Shown here one piece after another: positions 22,275-33,928 of a DNA stretch of 64,000 bases. Position numbers and translations under genes: made by a program. The notes beneath the pieces are model-generated. The model made no database searches, had not been told where the DNA came from, and saw nothing but the letters and a program-made list of their open reading frames with translations. Every line of letters begins with the position of its first letter. Position 1 is the first letter of the stretch. The stretch is from Datura wrightii. Taxonomy: Eukaryota > Streptophyta > Magnoliopsida > Solanales > Solanaceae. The DNA is taken from contig JASDFA010000006.1 of NCBI GenBank assembly GCA_035772735.1, positions 69,580,001-69,644,000 on the forward strand. The letters are read 5' to 3'.

Positions 22275-25200
22275 TGTCACGCCCCACCTTGGGAGGCATG
22301 AATGGCACCTGGTGCCCTACTAGGACCTGAGCTACTGAACTGACTGAGCCTAAGCACCTCTGGTGCAGGGCTGGCTCTAACTCTAGAATCAAGAAAACAA
22401 CGGGCTATATAGCGGTTGTAAATACAACCCCCGGCTGACAAGGCCTATAGCCACCTGCGAAAAATAAACAGCAAAAGAAGGCCCCACACGGCCAACACAC
22501 ATAATCTAAATCACATACAACCCCACTCGGCCGATACATCTAACCACAGGGAAATGATACAATCTGCAAGCCTCTAGGAGTAATAAGATAGTCGGAATAG
22601 GGCCCTGACCTACCCATACTGTATAAACAAAAGAAGTAAACCTTTGTCACACAAGCTCCGAAAGAAAGGAGCTCATGGCTCTGTGCGGCTGACTGAAACT
22701 ACGAGGGATATGCTCCTCGTCTATCTGTACCTGCAGGCAAGTAATGTAGTGTCGGGGGAAGGGTGTCAGTACGATATGTACCGAGTATGTGAAGCAATAG
22801 CTGTAAATATCAGTAACTAAAGCAACGTACATACCTTACCTGGCCCCCATAAGCCGGAAGGTATCATCAGCATAGCACAACTCACTTGGGCCCCATTAGC
22901 CCTAGTGAGTACATCTCAATGTATATACCCCTATCCAGGTCATACCACATCACCTAGTCGCTATAAGCATCCTGCCGGTCCCCTGGGTATGCAACTTGGG
23001 CCCGCTGGGCCCCTGACTATAGTTGTGCCTGAGTTCGGAGGACTCCTGAAATCTACAGCCCGGGCGCAAGCGCTCGGCGAGGGTGTGTATAGGCCAACCA
23101 CGGCAAAATATGAGGAGTTGGCTCTTCATCTTCATCCCTTGTGGACGGCATGCCGCTCCGTAGAGCGACATATCCTCGCCCTCTGGCGGATGAGTCGACA
23201 TAGCTATTAACCCTGGGGCGGTCACGGAAGCTATACAGGTAATCCAGCCCAAACAATGCAAATACAAGTCTCGACTGATAACAACAACTGCACACAATCA
23301 CATACTCATGACACGCTTTACTGAGAGTCATACTGGATTACTATGCTGGAGAAACTGACAAATAAATATATCTGTATAGCGAGAGCGTATCTGGCCTTCT
23401 GGGCCTCATACTAATGCTACTCGCTTCTGGGATAATCTGTATGACTGTCTACAGGCACACCATGTGCATGTATTTGATCAGAGGATCCTGATAGTGATCA
23501 TGATCTCTAATAATCTGGGCTGAATAAAGTGAGGTCTGAAGTAGTCTAACAATACTCTGAATGTCCTACTCCGACATCTATAGCTCATGCATAACTGTGG
23601 AGTTGCGGACAGCTAAATACTTTATTCTTCTAATTAAACAACTATAGAGTTGCGCTTGGTCGAACTTGCTTCTAGGCGATCGCACCCTGGTTCTCCATAG
23701 GGAGCTTACCGATCTCCTTAGCTTGGTAAACACTGTACTAGCAGAGTACTACTGACTTCTTAGGCCTTGTCTGAATCCACTCGAATCTATATCACTATTC
23801 TGAGCACTATGTTGCTGTTCTGGGCAAATCTCAATCTTATAGGCAATTCTATATAGTCTGGCCCTCTCCTGGGAATCTGTACCTGAATACCTTACGAGAA
23901 TCAGCTAGGGTACGGGCCCGTCACTGGATACTGATATGGACCCCTCCTTAGGGTACCCACGGGTTTATCTGACTTGGACGACTAGGCGGTCTTGCTGGGC
24001 ATTCTACATGATAATTGTTAAATCGACTAAGAATAACAATCATTGATAAGGCTAAAGGGACTACGTACGATCACTCAACACACTGGAGAACCCTAGTATC
24101 GCTAACTCTGAAATATACCTATTCTGTCTCTATTTCTGGTTCTGGAACGTGCGATAACGTTAATGACCTTTAAGGATGCTTTTCTGCTAATACAGGTGCC
24201 AACTGGTTGTCAGACCGCCTAACTGTGCCCATACTGTTTAACCAACTGATTCAGGCTACTAACTCTTACGAGCCTCTGAAGTCTAGGTCTGGCAACAAAC
24301 ATATAAGTCTACCATCCCAAAAAACTAAGAATAAAAAAGTTCCTATAGCATCATACGTGAATCACATTTAACCTGCTCCCCTTTTAACGAGGGGTCCTGC
24401 AGTACGATCTGTACATGAGTTCTAATAGCTAACCAGAAGTTATATAACTGAAACCAGAAGTTATCTGATATTTATATACGTAGATCAATAACAGCTAATT
24501 ACAACATATCGAATTACTAACTAATGGTAGAAACCATCTGCAGCATCTGAGATTGTTACTTCTATTTGAGAACATAAGTCGTAACACTGTACGACTAGGA
24601 TACTTGCCGAGAGTTAAGACTTCGCTGTTTACCGATTAACTGGCGAGGTTCGACTGGTATTCAGCTGTTCTTCCCAACTGTAATCACATTAACAGAAGAA
24701 TAGAGCTATCTTCTTTACTAAATTCAAAGAAAACGATAAATATATATATATATATATTGACTATACTTCAACTTATCGAAAGACGATCAAGAACTCGTGA
24801 TTTCTCGGGAATCTAGAAGAGAGAAATACTTACTTTAAGCCTGGGATTGTATTAACACTAGTTTGGAGCAATTCCAATCACTTTGGCTCAGCTGGACGAC
24901 GATTCTCCGACCGAATTCACGAAACTAACTCCATAGAAATACTCCCTGCAGCCTTATACTTCGATACCCGAAGTTAATTTGAGTTTGGACAGCGTTTGGC
25001 GGCGTAATCGGAAGAAAATTATATATTCCCTTCGTCCTATCCTTTGTTCTGATCGAAATAAATGTGAGAAATGACATAATGTTAAAGGGTGAGGCCTATA
25101 TATACTTGCATCAAAATACATGGCAACGTGGCACGTTGCCATGTATTTTGATGCAAGTATATATAGGCCTCACCGTGGCACGTTGGCCAACGCGCCGTTT

Positions 25201-25412
25201 TGGCTCCGTGCCACGTTGGCTAACGCAGAGGTCCCAACTCCGTGCCACTTTGCCCCTCTGGGCAGCGCGGTTCGACCTCCTCTTGCGAAATTCCAACTTG
25301 GCACTCGTTCGGCCCTTCCCCGGGCCCCTTTCCTCATACGTATAACACTCTAAAACTCTCAACCAACATATGAATAGGCCATCTAAGTGCTAGAAACTTA
25401 CAGGGTGTAACA
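22275..25412 (-). mobile_element. Gypsy solo LTR inside the copia B LTR
   Basis: A single LTR of 3,138 bp in minus orientation: plus strand starts TGTCACGCCCC and ends GGGTGTAACA, with a perfect CATAT duplication and no internal region. Its plus-strand start shares ATGGCACCTGGTGCCC, AGGACCTGAGC and AGGCCTATAGCC blocks, inverted, with the end of the gypsy C LTR, so it belongs to a related Tekay-like family. Its promoter area (minus strand) contains an 87-bp perfect palindrome. Such solo LTRs arise when the two LTRs of an element recombine. Short ORFs inside, such as 22950-23297, have counterparts in the gypsy C LTR and are not genes. Confidence 0.93.
25088..25174. repeat. Perfect 87-bp palindrome (43-bp arms, 1-base centre)
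   Basis: Arm 25088-25130 starts GGTGAGGCCTATATATAC and ends GGCAACGTG; arm 25132-25174 is its exact reverse complement, with one G (25131) between. Each arm includes a TATATATA run. The TATA-like run lies where the promoter of this LTR family would be, so the core promoter seems to have been duplicated head to head. A transcript would form a long perfect hairpin. Confidence 0.97.
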
Positions 25413-25417
25413 CATAT

Positions 25418-25633
25418 ATAAACTTTATACTTATAAGAGTCAATGATTTAATCATTCGTGTATAAGCTAAACTCTATACACAAAATCATCTACTATACAA
25501 TTAAAGGATACACATACAAAAATGATCTATTTAAAATAAGACTTTATTAATTCGAATAAAGAAAATAAAGGTTTTACATAAATATGAAACATAATACTAT
25601 ACTAAACCGCATGATTAGTAGTTTATCCTAATG
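25418..25633 (-). repeat. Copia B 3' LTR, proximal part, and polypurine tract
   Basis: Collinear with 41970-42186 (ATACACAAAATCATCTACTA, AAATAAGACTTTATTAAT). Directly inside it the minus strand reads AGGTGGGAGATC (25634-25645), the polypurine tract of the element. Confidence 0.85.
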
Positions 25634-25689
25634 ATCTCCCACCTAGACTCATAACCATGCCCCTACAACTTTAACGTCCATTACATACT

Positions 25690-26118
25690 ATCAAAAGGCT
25701 TCCATGACAAGCTTTTTGTAAACAGGTCCGCTAAATTGTTCTCTGATGTAATCTATAAAACCTTCATATCTCCCTTCTGAGTTATATCCCGAATCAAGTG
25801 ATATTTTCTCTCAATGTGTTTGCTTTTTTTATGACTTCGTGGTTCCTTTGAGTTTGCAACCGCGCCACTATTATCACAATAAAGTGTAATTGGTGCTTGA
25901 ATCGAAGGAATCACTCCAAGCTCTTTTAGGAAGTTCCAAAGCCAAACAACCTTCTTAGCCACCTCTGAGGCAGTTACATACTCAACTTCCATGGCGGAAT
26001 CAACAACACATGATTGATTGATACTCCTCCAACTTATGACTCCACCTTCAAGGTAAACACATATCTTGAGGTAGATTTCCTAGAATCTCTATCAGATTGG
26101 AAATCTGAATCTGTATAC
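25690..26118 (-). pseudogene. Copia B RNase H, C-terminal part
   Basis: The open piece 25753-25992 carries MEVEYVTASEVAKKVVWL, LYCDNSGAVANSKEP and KHIERKYHLIRD, the second half of a copia RNase H. It runs into a stop and then resumes as ITSENNLADLFTKSL, the standard polyprotein end. Upstream, frameshifted pieces (SDFQSDRDSRKST) reach 26118, where element D interrupts; the preceding RT part resumes at 33929. Confidence 0.85.
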
Positions 26119-26123
26119 CTAAT
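26119..26123. other. Target-site duplication CTAAT (left copy)
   Basis: Repeated exactly at 33924-33928, flanking element D. Confidence 0.94.
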
Positions 26124-29040
26124 TGTCATGCCCGAGCCTACACCTTGGACGTAACACGGTACTTGAAGTCACAAGTGACCCTAAGTCAACCCCTAGTCTA
26201 TCATACACTGGTATTCTAAGTAAAACATGTATAGTGGAAGCTTCAAAATAATAACAGAAAAGCATTTATAAAATAAAATTTAAACATAAAGTTTAAAACA
26301 TCTGCAGTCTGAAAGCCCTCTAACTGATGAGTTACTAGGACAAGCCCCACACTAACTCTAAGTCTAGCTAAAAATAATAAACCAACTGAAAGAAAATGAA
26401 ACAAGGCCCTCGAATGATGAGCACTCACACTTCAACTGCAGCGGAGGAGGATCTGAATCACAATGGCTAACGATGCTGAGTCTTGGAACATGCAGCTGTA
26501 TCATGAAATGATACAACATAAAAGTATGCATCAGTACTTTGAATGTACTGAGTAAGTGAAAGGAAACATAACCGAATATAAATGACTGAACTGAAGTGAC
26601 ATGCAATGACCAACTAATATACTGAACTGAAACTACTGAAGAAATCTGAGATGGTCAAGATGACCCTGTCTGGTGGTCATCGACAAGTCCTAAGTATGAA
26701 ATACTGAGTTTGAGATACTACACTGAACTGATCTGAACTAAACTGAATTGAGAAATCTGAGACTAAACTGAACTGACTAGTGGGAGAGGCTATAACCAAC
26801 ATATGACCACGTGAGCTAGACGTGGAGTCCGATGTACACACACCGTCGATAGGACCTAATATACCTTTCCAAGGTATAAAGGTATGGACTGTGAGATCAC
26901 GGTCTGGGGCCATGAGGCCAAATAAATATAACCTATGATGGAATGTAATTCTGGAACCTGGGTGCACTGGAACCCCGGCCCTCTCGGTGCTAAGTCCTAC
27001 TCCACTGGATAGTCCTACCATGACTACTACTATCAAGCGGATAGCTCGATACTGGGGCCCAAGACTATAACTGACTCAGGGATACCGTCTGAGAGTACCC
27101 CGAGCATCTTATAGGGCTGGATTTAGAAATTGAGTTCTAAGACTAGTCAGAGCTGCTTATCTGGAAGCGTCATAACCGTCTAAGAACAAACTGAGGCTGA
27201 AGCTGGTGGTTTTAAGACTGGTTAGAGCTGCTTATCTGGAAGTGTCATAATCATCTAAAGAACCACTAAAATCTGATAACTAATATCTGAGTCTAATAAC
27301 TGATAACTGGGAGGCACCACTGACACCTCAAGAAATGACTATAGTCAAACTGATCAGCTGACATTATTCTGGTAAACCCAGAGGTTGCTAAAAATCTGAC
27401 TGAGGCTAGACTGACATTCCTAAGTGATACTGAGTACATAAATTTTTGGATAAGACTGACTAATTAAACCTTTAACTAAGTTTCTGATACATACAAATAC
27501 TATAGGAATTCCTTAACTTTGAAAGATTCAAGCATGATTCGATAATTCAGTACATATATAGGATTCTAGTTTCTGCTTTAAAAGTTAGGGATAAAATTCT
27601 ATTTAACTGGAATAGGCATCATTTTGGTCACAAACTGGTGGAAATTAACTACAATAATGTAGATTAAGATTCCACATGAATTATTCAAGGTATGACAACA
27701 ATATCTTCACTTTCGAAAACTCAGGGCTAGGACTGATAGTGAATAGGGAAAGAATTTTAGGGGACACAAGGGGAGAACAATCTCTTTGTTGAATTCCCAC
27801 ATATCTGGTTGAAGGATCTCTCTAAAGATCTTGAAGTTGCTGCACCTTGGAGAGGAACGCTAGTTCTTGAGCCTTGAGAGAGGAAGGGAGAAGAAGAATT
27901 TTACGGTGGTTGTGAGAAGAGTGAGGGGTTAGACTAGGAAAACTCCTTTAGTTCATCCCAAAAGAAGCTTAAAACGAGCTAATTTAAGAGTTTAGAAGCA
28001 TAAAAAATTACAAAAATACTCCTAGAAAAAAGTTCTCAAAAATCTGTCTATTTGGTGCTACGGGTCGTACCATGACTTGTGGTGGCTTCCTACGAGTCAT
28101 GGTATGCCATTCATGGATTTTGGGAGACTTTAAAAGATTTCTGAAACCCCTGGTATGAGTTCCTGGTACGAGTCGTACCTTCATACCACGAGTCGTACCA
28201 AGACTCGTGGTAACAACGTTGGTCCTATCTGCCAAACCTGACAGTTCTTTACTAAACTGGCTATAACTTTTTACTCCAAACTCTGATTGATGTAAGGTTG
28301 GATGCATTGGAAAGAAGACTCAAAGAGATTTAATTGGATATGCTTGATCACCTAAAACAATTCGTATAATAAGAGTTATGATCATTTAAAATTGGCCCTT
28401 GTAAGAACTTTCATGAAAAACCCAATCGGTAGGAAGACTCTCAACTCAACTTCATGATATAGGTTCCTTATAACCTTAACATGCATCCAATACACTTATA
28501 CCACCTAAGAATTTATGTTAACAATTTGATTCCTTAAATTCATCAGGTTCGAGTCTATCCACCTACCTAAAATAGTTCCAAACTTAGCCGAAAGTCCAAG
28601 GTGTATGACATCTCAACTCACGACCGAAATGACGATTCGTACCATCATCTTACGACTCGTACTGAGTCTTTGTAGCTACTGATCATTCCTTGAAAATTCT
28701 CTAAACCTCCTATCTATGATCTTCACTACGACTCGTACCACCCTAATACGGATCGAGGATCCAATCGTGGTTTCCTTGCCACTTCCTGCTAAACTCTTTG
28801 AATCATACCATGAAACCTTGGTATGACTCGTATTGAATTGGTATGAGTTGTGAGAACCTTCCATGATTTCTCAATCAGATTTTGTTGAGCTCTCTGGACC
28901 ACACTACAAGTCCTTGGTACGACTTGTACAATCCTCCTACGAGTTGTACTAAGGCTCGTTCTGAGGACATTTTCCAGTTTTCTCTACATGGTCGAACTTC
29001 AAATCTAGGGTCTAGTCATAGGGATTTTTGGGGTGTTACA
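26124..29040 (-). repeat. 3' LTR of gypsy D (longer copy)
   Basis: Plus strand starts TGTCATGCCCGAGCC and ends GGGGTGTTACA, 2,917 bp. Relative to the other LTR it has about 336 extra bases (about 27079-27414). The extra part contains an imperfect duplication of an AGAGCTGCTTATCTGGAAG block (27149 and 27225). Repeated ACGAGTCGT-type motifs fill 28060-28960. Confidence 0.92.
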
Positions 29041-29053
29041 ATATCTCCCCCTT
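29041..29053 (-). other. Polypurine tract of gypsy D
   Basis: Minus strand reads CAAGGGGGAGATAT directly before the LTR start TGTAACACC. The CATTCGAGGACGAATG block just upstream is shared with gypsy C. Confidence 0.85.
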
Positions 29054-29344
29054 GGGAACATTCGTCCTCGAATGTAGGATAAACATACTGAAAGGATAGG
29101 GACTGAACTGAAATCCCAGATACTGAACATCCGAAACTGAGAATTGATGGGGTGACTGAGCTGAAAGGCTAGGGAAAGAGCTCCAATCCTGAGAACTCAA
29201 TATTAAAGATGAATGCCAATGGAGTAGCTGAATCCGAGCTAAACTACATATCTGAATTGAGTTTTTGAATCGTACATGCATGCTAAGATATGAGAAGAAG
29301 TGAAGGACATGAAGCTAGCATGAAACTAAGTAGGGTACTAAGGA

Positions 29345-29570
29345 GAAACTGTTTCCCAAGTAGTTCCTCCTACTAGCTGATTGTTCCTTAAAACCTTCAC
29401 TGAAATCACTTCCTTATTTCCCCCAACTTACAATCTTGACGGTCAAGAATCTCAACTGGAACCTCGTTTTAAAAGAGGCTGTCATCCTCACCAACACCTC
29501 ATAACCCCCTTCATGGGTGAAGATTTTAGAGACACCTTACTAGCTGCACCAACTTCCCTGAATACCACCA
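29345..29570 (-). pseudogene. Gypsy D pol tail: integrase C-terminal and chromodomain-like remnant
   Basis: Broken minus-strand translation shows VSLKSSPMKGVM, then VPVEILDRQ, then EVISVKVLRNNQ and TTWE. These line up with the SPMKGVMRF, VPVAILDRQ, VASVKVLWRN and MTWE blocks at the C terminus of the gypsy C polyprotein. Frameshifts and stops separate them. This shows that D derives from a full element by deletion and was not built without pol. Confidence 0.75.
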
Positions 29571-30344
29571 CACCATTCCAGCCTATCACTAAAATCATCT
29601 TACGACTCCTCTGTAGCACATACCATCCCAGGATTTCTCTATCTCCTTAGTATGACTACCTATTGCAACCATCATTTTTGTCATGAGAGAACGTAAACAG
29701 GGCTTAGAATAAGGAAATTGTAAGCACGAATCATCTACGAAATTTGAACTTAGCATATGCATGATGTAGCATGATCTTATAAGTTGTTAAGGCGAATCTA
29801 AAGGACTAAGTTCATGGAGCTGAGCATACTGCGACACACGAATCCACGTACATGAAGAGTTTCATAACATGAAGCAGAGATTGATGGAATCAAGGAGTAA
29901 GACTAGGATCACTGTCTGAAGCGGTTATCTATAATTCTAGGAGTTTGAACATAAGCATGAGTAGAATGTAGTGTCAACTGAAACACAAGAGAAAACATTT
30001 GGATAGGAAGGTTTGACATCCCAAAGCTGCTATGTTTGGAGTCCTTCTACTAGAACACTTAGGGCTTGACTTGGCCTTTTTAACTTATCATCTCCCCCTT
30101 AGCTTTAAGTCATCATTCTCAGGCTCTTAGATCCTTTCTTAAGGCTAGGATAACATCACTAACTCTTGACTTCTCATTCGCCTTGATAAGCTATCACTGA
30201 AGGCTTCATACTTATAACCATTTCATACCAGTCATGGGATAATTCTCATACTAGCATGCTAAAAGGCATCTAGTACCTTATACTGTGGCTCCTGGGCCTA
30301 CAACATGCAAGGATCAAAATGAGAATCTCATAACATACCTGCAA

Positions 30345-30761
30345 CTATATCTGGAGCTGTCTTCCACCTGTACTAGATGTTGTGCCCTGCTGAGATGGGC
30401 GAGCTACTGGAATAGTGGACTGAGTCTTCTCACGTCCCGCTAGAGGGCAATTTTTTATTCTATGACCCGATTGACCACATCCAAAACATCCTTCCCTACC
30501 GAGCAAACAATTTCCAAGGTGGCTCCTTCCACAGTTCTCACAAGCTGGGCGACCTGACAGGGCTGCAAAAGAGATAGTCGGGAATCTACCTTTGCCCCTT
30601 CTGGCTGCTGGGAAATTTCTGAGTTTATGGCCTGACTTGCCGCACCAAAAGCAACCGCTTGAGCCAGCCATGTATTCTCCCAAATAGTTCTTCCCATAGT
30701 TCTTACAAGATGGGTATGTAATCTCCCTTACTCTAGGTTTGTTAGGATTCTTGACTACCAA
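30345..30761 (-). pseudogene. Gypsy D gag zinc-knuckle region, duplicated
   Basis: A 138-codon open piece has two copies of a paired-knuckle module. The C-terminal copy has CENCGRSHLGNC followed by CFGCGQSGHRIKNC, both complete. The N-terminal copy has CKNYGKNYLGEY followed by CFWCGKSGHKLRNF, with cysteines lost in both. Related elements here carry one such pair (gypsy C: CPICSRRHPGAC and CYICGQEGHLMKDC), so the module was duplicated in tandem and one copy decayed. The knuckles would bind RNA during packaging. Confidence 0.82.
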
Positions 30762-30972
30762 TGGTGCAAGGGCTGATGACCTCTAATGAAGTTTGAAATG
30801 GGGTCCACCACTCATCCTTTGTTGGGAAAACCTCGAGTCCCCTATTCTTGATCTCTTAATCCCCTTTTCTTTTCCCTGAACTTTCATCCGCTATCATACC
30901 ATGAAACTCAAGTGTGATATTTCGAACCCTGGTAGCTATTATATCTTCAGTAGGATTCGCAAGTGTGACTGT

Positions 30973-31131
30973 CTACTGGCTAACCTGAGTGGTTGCGGCC
31001 CGTATTAAAATTCTAAGGGTAGCCTCGAGCTCCGCATCCGCCACTTGCCCACTGAGGGGGCTTACTGGGGTTGGTGGGACTGGTGGATTCCTGCTATTTT
31101 TCCCTCTTCCAGCACCCCTTCTGGGAGACAT
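30973..31131 (-). pseudogene. Gypsy D gag N terminus
   Basis: Starts at the minus-strand ATG 31129-31131 with a basic, proline-rich leader (MSPRRGAGRGKN, PPVPPTPVSP) and an ADAELEATLRILIRAATTQ helix, as usual for gag of this group, and stops at TAG 30973-30975. Further gag-like sequence (ANPTEDIIATRVRNITLEF) continues in frame past the stop. It lies ~200 bases from the primer site. Confidence 0.75.
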
Positions 31132-31330
31132 TGTATGCGAACCCGTAAAGCACGAATTACAAGAGAGACCTTAAAGTTTACATTCTATCACATGATAGGA
31201 ATAGTGAAAGAAGGGAATTTTCCTAAAACGTCTTATAGCCTCCACGTCATAAGTATGGCGCACTTCACGCCCATGAAAAGAACTCTACTTGACGTGGCTT
31301 TCAAACATCCGAGGATACTCTAAACCTAGT

Positions 31331-31345
31331 GCTCTGATACCAAGT
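31331..31345 (-). other. Primer-binding site of gypsy D
   Basis: Minus strand reads TTGGTATCAGAGC just inside the 5' LTR, complementary to initiator tRNA-Met. Confidence 0.92.
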
Positions 31346-31346
31346 T

Positions 31347-33923
31347 TGTCACGCCCCGAGCCTACACCCTGGACATAACACGGTACTTGAAGTCACAAGT
31401 GACCCCAATTCAACCCCTGGTCTATCATACATTGGTATTCTGAGTAAAACATGCTTAGTGGAAGCTTCAAAATAATAACATAAAAGCATTTATAAAATAA
31501 AATTTAAACATAAAGTTTAAAACATCTGCAGTCTGAAAGCCCTCTAACTGATGAGTTACTGGGACAAGCCCCCAGCTAACTCTAAGTCTAGCTAAAAATA
31601 ATAAAACAACTGAAAGAAAAAGAAATAAGGCCCTCGAATGATGAGGACTCGCACTTCAACTGCGGTGGAGGAGGATCTGAATCGCAACGGTTAATGATGC
31701 TGAGTTTGGGAACCTACAGCTGTATCATGAAATGATACAGCATAAAAGCATGCGTCAGTACTTTGAATGTACTGAGTAAGTGATAGAAAACATAATCGAA
31801 TATAAATGACTGAACTGAAGTGACATGCAATGACCAACTAATATACTAAACTGAAACTACTGAAGAAATCTGAGATGGCCAAGATGACCCTGTCTGGTGG
31901 TCATCGATATGCGCTAAGTCTGAAATACTTAGTTTGAGATACTACACTGAACTGATCTGAACTGAACTGAGAAATCTGAGAGTGAACTGAACTAACTAGT
32001 GGGAGAGGATATAACTGACATATAACCACGTGAGCTAGCGTGGAGTCCGATGTACACACCCCATCGGTAGGACCCAATAAACCTTGCCAGGTTATAAAGG
32101 CATGGACTGTGAGATCACAGTCTGGGGCCATGAGGCCAAATAAATATAACCTACGGTGGCAATGTAGTTATAGAACCTGGGTGCGCTGGAACCCTGACAT
32201 TCTCGGTGCTAAGTCCTACTCCCACTGGATAATCCTACCATGACTACTACTACCAAGTGGATAGCTCGATACCGGGGCCCAAGACTATAACTGACTCACT
32301 GACATTCCTGAGTGATAGTGAGTAAATAAATTTTTGCATAAGACTGACTAATTAAACCTTTAACTGAGTTTCTAATACATACAAATACTATAGGAATTCC
32401 TTAACTTTGAAAGATTCAAGCATGATTCAATAATTTAGTACATATACAGGATTCTAGTTTCCGCTTCAAAAGTTAGGGCTAAAATTCTACTTCACTGGAA
32501 TAGGCATCATTTTGGTCACAAACTGGTGGAAATTAACTACAATAAACATAGATTAAGATTCCACATGAATTATTCAAGGTATGACAATAATATCTTCACT
32601 TTCGGAAACTCAGGGCTAGAACTGATAGTAAATAGGGAAAGAGTTTTAAGGGACACAAGGGCAATCTCCTTGTTGAATTCCCACATACCTGTTGAAGGAT
32701 CTCTCTAAAGATCTTGAAGCTGCTGCACCTTGGAGAGGAACCCTAGTTCTTGAGCCATGAGAGATGAAGTGAGAAGAAGAAATTTATGATGGTTGTGAGA
32801 AGAGTGAGGGGTTAGACTAGGAAAACTCCTTTAATTCGTCCCAAAAGAAGCCTAAAATGACCTAGTTTAAGAGATAGAAGCATAGAAAATTATAAAAATA
32901 CCCCTGGAAAAAAGTTCTCAAAAATCTATCTGTCTGGTGCTACGGGTCCTACCATGACTCGTGGTGGCTTCCTATGGGTCATGGTATGTCGTTCGTGGAT
33001 TCTAGAAGGATTTAAAATATTACTGAAACCCCTGGTACGAGTTTCTGGGACGAGTTGTACCTTCATACCACGTGTCGTACCAAGACTCGTGGTAATAGCG
33101 CTGGTCCTGTCCGCCAAACCTGACAGTGCTTTACTAAATTGGCCATAACTTTGTACTCGAACTTTGATCGATGTAAGGTTGGATGCGTTGGAAATAAGAT
33201 TCAAATAGATTTAATTTGATATGCTGGATCACTCGAAAACAATTTGTATAATAGGAGTTATGATCATTTAAAATTGGCTCTTGTAAGAACTTTCATGAAA
33301 AACCCAATCGGTAGGAACACTCTCAACTAAACTTCATGCTATAGGTTCCTTATAACCTTAACTTGCATCCAATGCACTTCTTACACCTAAGAATTGGTGT
33401 TAACAGCTTAATTCCTTAAATTCATTAGGTTTGAGTCTATCCACCTACCTAAAGCAGTTCCAAACTTAGTCGAAAGTCTAAGGTGTACGACATCTCAACT
33501 CACGACTGAAATGACGATTCGTACCATCATCTTACGACTATGATTGAGTCTTTGTAGCTACTGATCCTTCCTTGCAAATTCTCTGAACCTCCTATCTATG
33601 ATCCTTCACTACAACTCATACAACCCTGATACGGATCGTAAGATCCAATCGTGGTTTCCTTGCCACTTCCTGCTAAACTCTCTGAATCATACCATGAAAC
33701 CTTGGTACGACTCGTATTGAATTGGTACGAGTTATGAGAGCCTTCCATGACTTCTCAATCAGATTTTGCTGAGCTCTCTGGACCACACTACGAGTCCTGA
33801 TACGACTTGTACAATCCTCCTACGAGTCATATTGAGGCTCACTCTGAGGACATTTTTTAGTTTTCTCTGCATGGCCGAACTTCAAATCTACGGTCTAGTC
33901 ATAGGGATTTTTGAGGTGTTACA
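31347..33923 (-). repeat. 5' LTR of gypsy D (shorter copy)
   Basis: Plus strand starts TGTCACGCCCCGAGCC and ends GAGGTGTTACA, 2,577 bp. It lacks about 336 bases present in the other LTR, with the junction near 32299 where CTGACTCA meets CTGACATTCC; the shared CTGAC suggests a short-repeat deletion. Confidence 0.92.
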
Positions 33924-33928
33924 CTAAT
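33924..33928. other. Target-site duplication CTAAT (right copy)
   Basis: Matches 26119-26123. Confidence 0.94.

Larger units (their letters stand above)
26124..33923 (-). mobile_element. Internally deleted gypsy element D (minus strand)
   Basis: LTRs 26124-29040 and 31347-33923 flank an internal region of only ~2.3 kb, with a perfect CTAAT duplication outside. On the minus strand the order is primer site (31331-31345), gag N terminus, gag zinc knuckles, then a gap, then the last part of integrase and a chromodomain-like tail, 3' noncoding and polypurine tract. Protease, RT, RNase H and the integrase core are missing, so it is a non-autonomous derivative of a Tekay-like chromovirus. The first 120 bases of the LTRs differ at about 9%, so the insertion is not recent. 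Confidence 0.92.

Noticed and set aside
22275..25412. A host gene or full gypsy element
   Set aside because: No gag or pol, LTR ends on both sides, a direct CATAT duplication and similarity to the gypsy C LTR show a solo LTR.
29381..29650. 89-codon plus-strand ORF
   Set aside because: It is the antisense of the gypsy D pol tail, where minus-strand chromodomain-like blocks are readable.
31045..31323. 92-codon plus-strand ORF
   Set aside because: Antisense to the gag N terminus and primer-site region of gypsy D.
26124..33923. Two adjacent solo LTRs instead of one element
   Set aside because: A primer site, gag pieces, a pol tail and a polypurine tract lie between them in correct order, and one CTAAT duplication flanks the whole unit.
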